Of a DNA stretch of 6,973 nucleotides, positions 1 through 6,042 are shown in pieces. Positions within the stretch are counted from its first letter, which is position 1, and each line of letters starts with the position of its first letter. Source of the DNA: Porticoccus sp. (GTDB lineage Bacteria > Pseudomonadota > Gammaproteobacteria > Pseudomonadales > Porticoccaceae); assembly GCA_002685455.1 (NCBI GenBank), contig NYXF01000056.1:29810-36782 (forward strand). Reading direction: 5' to 3'. The notes under the pieces are model-generated. The model did not search any database, was not told the origin of the DNA, and was given only the letters and a program-made list of their open reading frames with translations. A program made the translations under genes and the position numbers.

Positions 1-29
1 TTATAATAGTAATTTTTATATTCATAAAG

Positions 30-59
30 ATTATACTAAAAACCAAGTCTTTTAGTCAA
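30..59 (-). promoter_or_regulatory. sigma70-type promoter reading out of the left edge (probable iscR/isc operon promoter)
   Basis: On the minus strand TTGACT (59 to 54) and a perfect TATAAT (35 to 30) are separated by 18 bases, the best -35/-10 pair I saw in the window. It lies downstream of the trmJ stop and points the same way, so it should drive the next gene beyond the edge. In E. coli and relatives the gene after trmJ on that strand is iscR, the first gene of the Fe-S cluster assembly operon. The predicted transcription start is near position 23. The in-frame ATG at 25 to 23 sits almost on the -10 box and its codons do not resemble the IscR N-terminus, so I read positions 1 to 22 as 5' untranslated leader. 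Confidence 0.65.
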
Positions 60-63
60 GTAA
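39..63 (-). promoter_or_regulatory. candidate IscR type-1 operator over the -35 box
   Basis: Read on the minus strand, these 25 bases match the E. coli type-1 IscR consensus, as I remember it (ATASYYGACT, RWWW, YAGTCRRSTAT), at 19 of 25 positions. The first half-site CTTGACT is intact; the second half-site is weaker (GACTTGG where AGTCRRS is expected). The site covers the -35 hexamer of the outward promoter, where a bound [2Fe-2S]-IscR dimer would block RNA polymerase. The gene context (trmJ then isc) fits. The consensus is from memory and no matrix score was computed. A weaker resemblance (about 16 of 25) lies upstream at 72 to 96. Confidence 0.45.
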
Positions 64-98
64 ATAACATATTATTTTAGTGTGTTAATCAAGATGAT

Positions 99-851
99 TT
101 ATTTGTTTTTTTTAAACTGATGAATTGCATTTCTAATTGATGTAAGAACACCTCGCAAGATCGAAAGCTCCATCTCGTCTAAACGTATTCTTCCATAGAG
201 GCGTCTTAGTCTTGTCATAGTTTGACGTGGGTTATTTTTATCGTGGAAACCAATATCTGTCAATACTTGCTCTAAATGTTGGAAATAGAATTCTAGATCA
301 TCAGTTTTTGCTGGAGGTTGATCCCATTCATCAAATGGGGGCAGAATTCCATTTTTATCTGCAAGAGATGCCATTCGAACTTCATAGCAGAGAACTTGCA
401 CGGCAGAAGCAAGATTAAGTGAGCTATAATTTGGATTAGATGGTATATGAACATGGTAAGTACATTTGTGAAGTTCTTCATTACTCAATCCTCTGTCCTC
501 TCGACCAAAAACAATAGCTACATCGTGCTCATTAGCCTCTTGCCAAATTCTAACGCCACATTCTCTTGGATTCATTAATGGCCAAGGTATTCTTCGTTCC
601 CTAGCGCTTGTTCCAACAACTAACCCACAGCCTGAAAGAGCTTTATCGAGTGTATCTACGACTATAGCGCTATTTAATACATCAACTGCATTAGCTGATC
701 TCCAAATAGCTTTGTCTGCTGGATAATCTTTTGGATTTACAAGATACATCTGCTTTAAACCCATATTCTTGAGAGCCCTAGCAGCTGCCCCTATATTTCC
801 GGGGTGGCTGGTATTTACAAGAACAACACGAATATTTTCGAAATTTTTCAT
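99..851 (-). CDS. trmJ: TrmJ, tRNA (cytidine/uridine-32-2'-O)-methyltransferase
   Basis: A SPOUT-class enzyme that uses S-adenosylmethionine to methylate the 2'-O of ribose at position 32 in the tRNA anticodon loop; it acts as a cytoplasmic dimer. At 250 residues it is close to E. coli TrmJ (246). The N-terminal motif NTSHPGNIGAAARA (13 to 26) contains Arg25, equivalent to catalytic Arg23 of E. coli. GTSARERRIPWPLMNPRECG, IVFGREDRGLSNEEL and the knot motif IPSNPNYSSLNLASAVQ follow in family order. The C-terminal helical part holds HLEQVL and MTRLRRLYGR, both typical of TrmJ. The ATG at 851 gives the expected N-terminus but has only a weak ribosome site (GAG about 12 bases upstream). It is divergent from suhB, as in E. 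coli, with an isc-type promoter just downstream. No clear promoter of its own was found; TTGAAT and TATTTT 18 bases apart in the gap are a weak possibility. Confidence 0.95.
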   Translation of the reverse strand: MKNFENIRVVLVNTSHPGNIGAAARALKNMGLKQMYLVNPKDYPADKAIWRSANAVDVLNSAIVVDTLDKALSGCGLVVGTSARERRIPWPLMNPRECGVRIWQEANEHDVAIVFGREDRGLSNEELHKCTYHVHIPSNPNYSSLNLASAVQVLCYEVRMASLADKNGILPPFDEWDQPPAKTDDLEFYFQHLEQVLTDIGFHDKNNPRQTMTRLRRLYGRIRLDEMELSILRGVLTSIRNAIHQFKKNK

Positions 852-1040
852 ATATTTCTACTCATAATAAAAGGCTTAGGGAGGTCTATATTTAAAATAT
901 TGAAGGTAAACACACAAATTCAAAAATTAAGGATAAACCGAGTGTTAACTACTATTTTATAGTCTTTGTATTCTAACAGGATAGGCTACACAAATCATCG
1001 ATTATAAAAAGGGCTAAACCTAACATAGACCACTTGTGTC

Positions 1041-1049
1041 TGTTATAAT
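1041..1049 (+). promoter_or_regulatory. extended -10 promoter for suhB
   Basis: TGTTATAAT combines the extended -10 TG dinucleotide with a perfect TATAAT hexamer (1044 to 1049). No good -35 hexamer lies 16 to 18 bases upstream, which is usual for extended -10 promoters. The predicted start near 1056 leaves a leader of about 20 bases containing GGAG (1065 to 1068), well placed before the ATG at 1078. Confidence 0.6.
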
Positions 1050-1077
1050 TGCCTTTTAGTTGCTGGAGTTTTTTAAA

Positions 1078-1884
1078 ATGGAACCAATGGTTAATATTGC
1101 ACTCCGAGCTGCACGTAAAGCTGGAGATATAGTAATTAGGGCAACTAAACGTATTGATTTAGTAAACATTGATGAAAAAGGGCGGAACGACTTTGTCACA
1201 GATATTGATTATGCTGCAGAAAGTGAAATAATTTACCATTTACAAAAGGCATTTCCTAGACATAGTATCATCAGTGAAGAGTCTGGGGTTATCGAAGGTG
1301 ACGATAAAGATTATCAGTGGATAATTGACCCACTTGATGGCACAACAAATTTTATACATGACATCCCTCACTTTGCTATTTCAATAGCTTGTAAATTTAA
1401 AGGTAAACTTGAGCATGCAGTAATCCTTGATCCTATGAAACAAGAGGAATTCACTGCAAGTCGCGGGAGAGGTTCTTTTTTAAATGGAGGCAGAATTCGA
1501 ATATCAAAACAGTCCTCTTTATCTGGAAGCATAATTGCAACAGGTATTCCTTTCAATAACCCATCAATTAAAAATATGAGTCAATATCTAAATTGCCTTC
1601 ATGAGTTAGCAGAGACATCATCTGGCATAAGAAGGATGGGTGCTGCATCACTTGATCTTGCTTATCTTGCAGCTGGAAGATTTGACGCATTCTGGGAAAT
1701 GAATTTAAAACCATGGGATATAGCTGCAGGCGTACTTCTTATAAGAGAAGCTGGTGGTCTCGTGAGTGATTTCAGTGGCGATGATAGCTTCTTTGAAAGT
1801 GGTAACATACTTTGCGCCTCACCAAAAATCTTTAAGCCGACCTTGCAAATTGTTAAAAAACACTTAGGTTTTTTAAGCTTGTAA
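1078..1884 (+). CDS. suhB: SuhB, inositol-1-monophosphatase family protein
   Basis: A Mg2+-dependent phosphatase of the IMPase/FIG superfamily; in E. coli SuhB also works with Nus factors in rRNA antitermination and folding. The start is the ATG at 1078, giving 268 residues (E. coli 267) beginning MEPMVNIALRAARKAG, which aligns with the E. coli N-terminus. An in-frame TTG at 1060 lies before the ribosome site GGAG (1065 to 1068) and is unlikely. Metal-site motifs are intact: ISEESG with Glu67, DPLDGTTNF with Asp84 and Asp87, and KPWDIAAGVLL with Asp214, followed by REAGG. GIRRMGAASLDLAYLAAGR (183 to 201) is also typical. The gene is transcribed alone on the plus strand, divergent from trmJ and convergent with nlpD. 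The sequence supports the phosphatase fold; the RNA role is inferred from E. coli only. Confidence 0.94.
   Translation: MEPMVNIALRAARKAGDIVIRATKRIDLVNIDEKGRNDFVTDIDYAAESEIIYHLQKAFPRHSIISEESGVIEGDDKDYQWIIDPLDGTTNFIHDIPHFAISIACKFKGKLEHAVILDPMKQEEFTASRGRGSFLNGGRIRISKQSSLSGSIIATGIPFNNPSIKNMSQYLNCLHELAETSSGIRRMGAASLDLAYLAAGRFDAFWEMNLKPWDIAAGVLLIREAGGLVSDFSGDDSFFESGNILCASPKIFKPTLQIVKKHLGFLSL
1853..1876. terminator. AT-rich inverted repeat between suhB and nlpD, possible bidirectional terminator
   Basis: TTAAAAAAC (1853 to 1861) and GTTTTTTAA (1868 to 1876) form a perfect 9-base inverted repeat around the 6-base loop ACTTAG. It overlaps the last codons of suhB and lies 26 bases beyond the nlpD stop, so it would be transcribed from both sides and yields a run of six U in either direction. 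The stem has only one G-C pair, so it is not a classical GC-rich terminator. It is offered because of its position at a convergent junction. Confidence 0.3.
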
Positions 1885-1901
1885 TCTGTATTTTGCATAA
1901 A

Positions 1902-2630
1902 TTAGTCTGCTTTAGGCAGATAAATAAGCGGATTGACTGGCTTACCTTTTTTTCTTATTTCAAAATATAAGTATTGATTTTTAAGTCCTACATAGCCCGT
2001 TTCTGAAATCTTTTGGTTAGTTTTGACTGTATCATCTGCCTTAACAAAAACCTCTTTATTATGCGCATAGGCACTTAAAAAACTTTGACCATGCTGGATA
2101 ATAATCAATTTTCCATAACCTCGTAGACTTTCACCGGAATATACTACAATACCAGGTGCAGCCGATAAAACTGTTGATCCATAATTACTCGCAATATTTA
2201 TACCTTTAAATAATTTTGTACTATTGAATTCTTTTAGTACTTTTCCTTTGATTGGCCATTGCCATTTCACGTTATCCGAAGATATATAAGGTATACTATT
2301 TTCCTGCACTGTAAGTCTATTCTCATAAGGTTTCGCTGAGGATTTACTAGTATCAAGAGATAACTGCTGTCCCACATAAATTTTATCAGTAATCTGAATA
2401 TTATTAATTTTAGCGAGCGCCCTAGGGTCTATCTCATATCTCCAAGCAATTGAATATAAAGTTTCTCCTGATGAAATAGTATGATGGTTTAATTTTTCAC
2501 TAATGGGTTGCTCTCGATAGCTGATAGGTGCTGAAGGTGAGCTGCATCCCGATATGATAATCATTAAAACAATTAAACAACAAATAATCCTAGAACTTTT
2601 CGCAAAAGAGAAGTGGCCAAATCTATACAA
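1902..2630 (-). CDS. nlpD: NlpD-like lipoprotein, LysM plus degenerate LytM (M23) domain, amidase activator
   Basis: A predicted outer-membrane lipoprotein that binds peptidoglycan and activates an N-acetylmuramoyl-L-alanine amidase (AmiC in E. coli) at the septum. A signal peptide ends in the lipobox ISGC with Cys29 as the lipidated residue. One LysM domain spans about 49 to 92 (HTISSGETLYSIAWRYEID). A LytM/M23 domain spans about 124 to 238, ending FEIRKKGKPVNPLIYLP, very like E. coli NlpD. The zinc ligands of active M23 peptidases are replaced: Phe141 and Asn145 stand for the HxxxD pair, and Tyr220 and Tyr222 for the HxH pair; His190 in AYAHN remains. The protein is therefore probably a regulator, not a hydrolase. 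At 242 residues it is shorter than E. coli NlpD, mainly in the linker. The start is TTG at 2630: no ATG, GTG or other TTG lies between the upstream in-frame stop and it, and the next ATG would remove most of the signal peptide. It follows DUF368 by 13 bases. No rpoS follows. Confidence 0.88.
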   Translation of the reverse strand: MYRFGHFSFAKSSRIICCLIVLMIIISGCSSPSAPISYREQPISEKLNHHTISSGETLYSIAWRYEIDPRALAKINNIQITDKIYVGQQLSLDTSKSSAKPYENRLTVQENSIPYISSDNVKWQWPIKGKVLKEFNSTKLFKGINIASNYGSTVLSAAPGIVVYSGESLRGYGKLIIIQHGQSFLSAYAHNKEVFVKADDTVKTNQKISETGYVGLKNQYLYFEIRKKGKPVNPLIYLPKAD

Positions 2631-2643
2631 TCTAAATACCCAT

Positions 2644-3588
2644 TTATCTAGTTATCTTTTTAGAAATAAAACCTACAGCAAAGACAGCCAGAAAGCCAAT
2701 TACCATAAGGCTAATAACTGTAAATGTTTGAGGCGACTGCTCTGTTATTAAAAGAAATTCATCAGGAAAAAAGAGCTGGTATGGTGAAAAAAATTTAACG
2801 TCGTTTTGACTTAAATTAAAATCAATAGGATATCTCCATGGCCAAACTATTGCTAACGAGCCAAACAAGAAACCAGTCAATATTGAGGTAATTATAGGAC
2901 GATATGCTTTTAGGAGTACTATTAAGATACGAGAAAAAACCAATAGTCCAAATATACAACCTAGGCCAAAAATCAGCAAAATATTCCACTGGAACTGACC
3001 AATTGCTCCTAAAACTATAGGGTATATTCCCAACAATAGTAAAATCAAGCTTCCAGAAATTCCAGGTAAAATCATTGCACAAATTGCTAGACTTCCACCA
3101 AAAAATAACACAAAAAAACTATCAGTTACGCTAACAATTGGTGTCATTGAAACTAATAGCACGACTGCAAAACCAGATATTACCCCTAAAATTTCTTTGT
3201 AACGCAAACTCGTTAAATCTCTGAGTATGTATATCGATGAAGCAAGAATAAGCCCAAAAAAAAATGCTGAAACTAAAATTTTTTCTTCTATTAATAAAAA
3301 ATACACTAAACGAGAGAAAAGGATAACACTGAATAAAACACCGCAGACAAGTGTAAGTAAAAAATTGCCGTTTATGAGGCTCCAGAATTTAAAAGGCCCC
3401 TCACTTCTCAGAACTTTAATTGCATTAATGTTTATAGAGGCAATGGATTCGATGAGTTCCTCGTAAATACCACTTATAAACGCAATAGTGCCACCCGAAA
3501 CGCCTGGGATTAAGTCAGCAAGGCCCATTAATGATCCTTTTAAAAAAAGCAGCAAGTGGTATCTAATTTTATTTTTATTAGTATGCAT
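2644..3588 (-). CDS. DUF368 polytopic membrane protein, candidate undecaprenyl-phosphate translocase
   Basis: An inner-membrane protein of the DUF368 family (PF04018). Members were reported (PopT in Vibrio cholerae) to return undecaprenyl phosphate, the lipid carrier of wall and envelope glycan synthesis, to the cytoplasmic leaflet. The protein has 314 residues from the ATG at 3588, nearly all hydrophobic segments joined by short loops. Both family hallmarks are present: GLADLIPGVSGGT (about 22 to 34) and the matching second copy MILPGISGS (about 172 to 180), consistent with an internally duplicated fold. A TTG at 3624 would add 12 residues (MKLIDIKKFLNI); neither start has a good ribosome site, and I prefer the ATG because homologues begin just before the LFLKG segment. 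It lies between pcm and nlpD on the same strand, probably cotranscribed. The family assignment is firm; the transport role is by homology. Confidence 0.88.
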   Translation of the reverse strand: MHTNKNKIRYHLLLFLKGSLMGLADLIPGVSGGTIAFISGIYEELIESIASININAIKVLRSEGPFKFWSLINGNFLLTLVCGVLFSVILFSRLVYFLLIEEKILVSAFFFGLILASSIYILRDLTSLRYKEILGVISGFAVVLLVSMTPIVSVTDSFFVLFFGGSLAICAMILPGISGSLILLLLGIYPIVLGAIGQFQWNILLIFGLGCIFGLLVFSRILIVLLKAYRPIITSILTGFLFGSLAIVWPWRYPIDFNLSQNDVKFFSPYQLFFPDEFLLITEQSPQTFTVISLMVIGFLAVFAVGFISKKITR

Positions 3589-3648
3589 AATATTTAAGAA
3601 TTTTTTTATGTCTATTAGTTTCAAGATAATTTACGAGGAAACCAGTGA

Positions 3649-4335
3649 TCAACTTGTAAGTCCTTTCATAAGAGGAACAAAGCGGACTTTTTCGACTACT
3701 CTCTCCGTAAAATTTGAACTTTTACCATTTCTGATTATAACTTTTAGCTCTTGCTCATCTCTTGGGCCAACTGGAATAATTAAAATACCATTAGGCGCTA
3801 GCTGCATCAATAACTTCTCTGGGGTTTCATTGGGCGCCGCGGCACTAAGAATGGCATCGTAAGGAGCAAATTCCTCTAGTCCATGGCCACCATCACCGTG
3901 AATTAGTCTGACATTTTTAATATCAAGTTTATTGAGCCTCGTGCGCGCTTTATCCTGCAAAGATTTTATACGCTCTACGCTATAAATTTTTTCTACCAGT
4001 TTCGCCAAAATTGTAGCTTGGTAACCAGAGCCAGTTCCAATTTCAAGAACTTTTTTCCTAGGTCCGAGTGATAGGAGTATCTCTGTCATAAGTGCCACTG
4101 CATATGGGCGCGAAAGTGTCTGACCGAAGCCAATTGGAAGCGCTATATCTTCATAAGACCTATGAGACAAAGCTTCATCCAAAAATAAATGTCTTGGGAT
4201 TACCCTCATAACATTTAATACTTTTTTATCGGTTATTCCTTGGTCTTGGAGGCGCTGAATTAACCGCTCTCTAGTCCTCTGCGATGTCATTCCCACCCCA
4301 TTATAATCAAGACTACTCAACAGATACCCCCTCAT
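3649..4335 (-). CDS. pcm: Pcm, protein-L-isoaspartate O-methyltransferase
   Basis: A cytoplasmic repair enzyme that uses S-adenosylmethionine to methylate isoaspartyl residues formed by ageing of Asn and Asp, starting their conversion back to normal linkages. The 228 residues show LPIGFGQTLSRPYAVALMTE (66 to 85, with the active-site Ser75), the SAM-binding motif VLEIGTGSGYQ (96 to 106), SVERIKSLQDKA, HGDGGHGL, and the C-terminal VRFVPLMKG. The ATG at 4335 is kept because YNGVGMTSQRTRERL resembles the longer N-terminus of Pseudomonas-type Pcm; Met16 (ATG at 4290) is a real alternative, with GGGGTGGG before it, giving 213 residues, and the 4335 start has no visible ribosome site. surE, which normally precedes and often overlaps pcm, is absent, and 54 AT-rich bases separate pcm from ispF. 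DUF368 follows. Confidence 0.93.
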   Translation of the reverse strand: MRGYLLSSLDYNGVGMTSQRTRERLIQRLQDQGITDKKVLNVMRVIPRHLFLDEALSHRSYEDIALPIGFGQTLSRPYAVALMTEILLSLGPRKKVLEIGTGSGYQATILAKLVEKIYSVERIKSLQDKARTRLNKLDIKNVRLIHGDGGHGLEEFAPYDAILSAAAPNETPEKLLMQLAPNGILIIPVGPRDEQELKVIIRNGKSSNFTERVVEKVRFVPLMKGLTS

Positions 4336-4389
4336 GAATTTTATCTATAAAAATTATAAAGATAAGCTTATAAACTAGCCTGTAAGTGT

Positions 4390-4857
4390 CTATTGAATCA
4401 ACACAACGGTGTGGCAAGCTATTCCTTCTCCTCTTCCCTCAAACCCGAGATTTTCTGTAGTTGTGGCTTTGACATTAATGTTATCCGCGTTACACCTGAG
4501 ATCAGATGATAAATTTTTAACCATGATATCTATATAGGCTGCTAGTTTCGGCTCTTCAGCTATGATGGTGACATCAGCATTTAAAACATGGTAGCCTTTA
4601 TTTTCAACTAGAGTAATAACTGTTCCTAATAGCTTGCGACTACTTATATTTAAAAAACTCGGGTCTGTATCTGAAAAATGTGTGCCTATATCGCCAAGTG
4701 CCGCTGCCCCAAGAAGCGCATCACAAAGTGAATGTATTAAGACATCTCCGTCTGAATGGGCTAAAAGGCCATGTTTAAATGGAATTTTAACTCCACCGAT
4801 AATAATATGATCGCCTTTCCCGAACGCGTGAACATCATAACCATGGCCTATTCTCAT
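4390..4857 (-). CDS. ispF: IspF, 2-C-methyl-D-erythritol 2,4-cyclodiphosphate synthase
   Basis: The fifth enzyme of the MEP isoprenoid pathway. It cyclises 4-diphosphocytidyl-methylerythritol 2-phosphate to MEcPP with release of CMP, as a cytoplasmic homotrimer. Length (155 residues) is normal. The N-terminal [12 protein letters not shown] holds the metal ligands Asp8 and His10, and His42 completes the site, at the same numbers as in E. coli. HSDGDV (34 to 39), LGDIGTHF with Asp56, and [17 protein letters not shown] near the C-terminus are all intact. Its ATG overlaps the ispD stop by four bases (ATGA), with AAGGA seven to eight bases upstream, so translation is probably coupled. In many relatives truD follows; here the next gene is pcm. 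Confidence 0.96.
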   Translation of the reverse strand: MRIGHGYDVHAFGKGDHIIIGGVKIPFKHGLLAHSDGDVLIHSLCDALLGAAALGDIGTHFSDTDPSFLNISSRKLLGTVITLVENKGYHVLNADVTIIAEEPKLAAYIDIMVKNLSSDLRCNADNINVKATTTENLGFEGRGEGIACHTVVLIQ

Positions 4858-5651
4858 AACTTTTCCTTAAGATTCATTATTACAGCTTTAGCTATTGCAA
4901 TATCTTCGGGTCGAGTAATCTTTATATTATCTCGACTACATTCAACAATCACGGGCTCAGGATCCCATGAGTAGTTACTATCGCTATCAAGCAGATAACT
5001 CTCTATAGCTGATGATTCATCAGTAGTTATCCAATCCTCAAGTTTTGACTTTTCTAAAGCGCTATAAAGCAATTCAAAATAAAATAATTGGGGGGTTTGT
5101 GCTTCTACAATATAGGAATTTTCATTTTTTTCTGTAGAGATATGTTCATTTTGACCTACAGAGTTACTAGCTTCTACTCTCTTCAAAGTTCCAACTAGTG
5201 GTGTAGCGAGGATACCTCCTATTTGATGAAAAGCTGTCTCATGGAATAGATTTTTTATATCGCTAAGCTTTACACATGGCCTAACTGCGTCATGAACTAA
5301 TATCCAGTCAAATCTACTCGCCCTCTCTTTGATATGCTCAAGAGCGAAAAAAACAGAGTCTCTCCTTGTTTCACCGCCTGTAACTATTTCAACAGAGGGA
5401 TGCTTTAGACCAGACAAATTTTTCCATAAATTATCCTTTGGATTGACGGTAATTATTACTTTTATATGCTGAATTTTTAACAATTTTTTTAGAGTAAACT
5501 CAAGAATCGTTTGACCAAAGAATTCCTCATACTGCTTTGGCTTTGTCTCTGAAAACCTTTTTCCAACTCCAGCCGCAGGAATAACTATCCATGTTTGACG
5601 TTTTTTTATTTCTCGCATGATTTCTTTTGAAGAAGAAACAGGATTAGTCAC
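4854..5651 (-). CDS. ispD: IspD, 2-C-methyl-D-erythritol 4-phosphate cytidylyltransferase
   Basis: The third enzyme of the MEP pathway, joining MEP and CTP to give CDP-methylerythritol and pyrophosphate. Motifs are complete: [10 protein letters not shown] with Arg32, KPKQY with Lys39, VHDAVRPC with Asp121 and Arg124, LKR with Arg158, [15 protein letters not shown], and [10 protein letters not shown] with Lys244, matching the E. coli CTP/MEP site. The GTG at 5651 is chosen because AAGGAG sits six bases before it, inside the end of ftsB, and GTG directly follows the ftsB TAA. An internal ATG at 5618 ([10 protein letters not shown]) is a weaker alternative. At 265 residues it is longer than E. 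coli IspD (236): about 11 extra residues at the N-terminus, an insertion at about 162 to 179 ([18 protein letters not shown]), and a few residues at about 219 to 232. The stop overlaps the ispF start. Confidence 0.94.
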   Translation of the reverse strand: MTNPVSSSKEIMREIKKRQTWIVIPAAGVGKRFSETKPKQYEEFFGQTILEFTLKKLLKIQHIKVIITVNPKDNLWKNLSGLKHPSVEIVTGGETRRDSVFFALEHIKERASRFDWILVHDAVRPCVKLSDIKNLFHETAFHQIGGILATPLVGTLKRVEASNSVGQNEHISTEKNENSYIVEAQTPQLFYFELLYSALEKSKLEDWITTDESSAIESYLLDSDSNYSWDPEPVIVECSRDNIKITRPEDIAIAKAVIMNLKEKL

Positions 5652-5930
5652 TTAATTCTCCTTCTCAACAATCATATAGAAAGTTTCGCCTTCCTTAATC
5701 ATACCAAGGTCTCTTCTAGCTCTCTCTTCAACACTATCTGTGCTATTGGTAAGATTCTTCAGCTCATTTGCCAGGACTAGGTTTTTTTGTCTTAGATTTT
5801 CATTTTTTTTCTGTTGAGATATGGCATCATTTTGAAGTTTATGCTTATGAGATAGACTGCCATCACCTATCCATAAACGATATTGAAAAATCGAAATAAA
5901 GACGCACAGAATGATCAGTAGCCATCGCAT
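5652..5930 (-). CDS. ftsB: FtsB, cell division protein
   Basis: A bitopic inner-membrane protein of the FtsQLB divisome subcomplex, which links early division proteins to septal wall synthesis by FtsWI. The 92 residues (E. coli 103) show a short cytoplasmic end, one membrane helix (about 3 to 20, ending FQYRLWIGDGS like the E. coli FQYSLWFG-type segment), a periplasmic coiled coil rich in Gln, Asn and Lys (about 29 to 62), and the conserved VEERARRDLGMIKEGETFYMIV (67 to 88). The ATG at 5930 is the first possible start after an in-frame TAG; its ribosome site is weak. The order eno-ftsB-ispD-ispF is the classical gammaproteobacterial one. The last codons contain the ispD ribosome site, and the two genes abut without a gap. 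Confidence 0.93.
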   Translation of the reverse strand: MRWLLIILCVFISIFQYRLWIGDGSLSHKHKLQNDAISQQKKNENLRQKNLVLANELKNLTNSTDSVEERARRDLGMIKEGETFYMIVEKEN

Positions 5931-6011
5931 ACAACCATTCTAACCGACTTAACCAATTTCGCTAGCATTCTTGTTTATATACTACTTAATATTTCCTCTA
6001 TGAGAATTATT

Positions 6012-6041
6012 AATATATCGATAAACATTAAAAATAATCAA
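6012..6041 (-). promoter_or_regulatory. possible promoter for ftsB-ispD-ispF
   Basis: Just past the eno stop, TTGATT (6041 to 6036) and TATATT (6017 to 6012) are spaced by 18 bases on the minus strand, matching four and five of six consensus positions. A start near 6005 would leave a leader of about 75 bases before ftsB. No convincing terminator follows eno, so read-through transcription is also possible. In so AT-rich a gap such matches arise by chance fairly often. Confidence 0.35.
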
Positions 6042-6042
6042 C

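Noticed and set aside
62..77. AAATAA/TTATTT inverted repeat after trmJ as its terminator.
   Set aside because: All A-T stem of six pairs with no T-run behind it; too weak in AT-rich DNA and adjacent to the better-supported promoter.
931..1020. Direct repeat GGNTAAACC at 931 to 939 and 1012 to 1020.
   Set aside because: Nine bases with one mismatch and only two copies; explained by chance.
1060..1077. TTG at 1060 as the start of suhB.
   Set aside because: It precedes the GGAG ribosome site, and the ATG at 1078 reproduces the E. coli SuhB N-terminus and numbering.
1906..1920. TCTGC/GCAGA hairpin at the 3' end of nlpD as a terminator.
   Set aside because: The stem is only five pairs, lies inside coding sequence, and is not followed by a T-tract on either strand.
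2822..3082. A second minus-strand frame inside DUF368, considered as a frameshift or overlapping gene.
   Set aside because: The DUF368 frame is intact end to end with both signature motifs, so this alternative frame is a shadow.
3227..3862. Plus-strand open frames opposite DUF368 and pcm.
   Set aside because: They lie antisense to well-conserved genes, have no domain resemblance and no ribosome sites.
5879..5964. A small leader frame upstream of ftsB on the minus strand starting ATGCTAGCG (about 17 codons), closing just inside ftsB.
   Set aside because: It has no ribosome site, no recognisable peptide, and its length is what chance gives; it is probably not translated.
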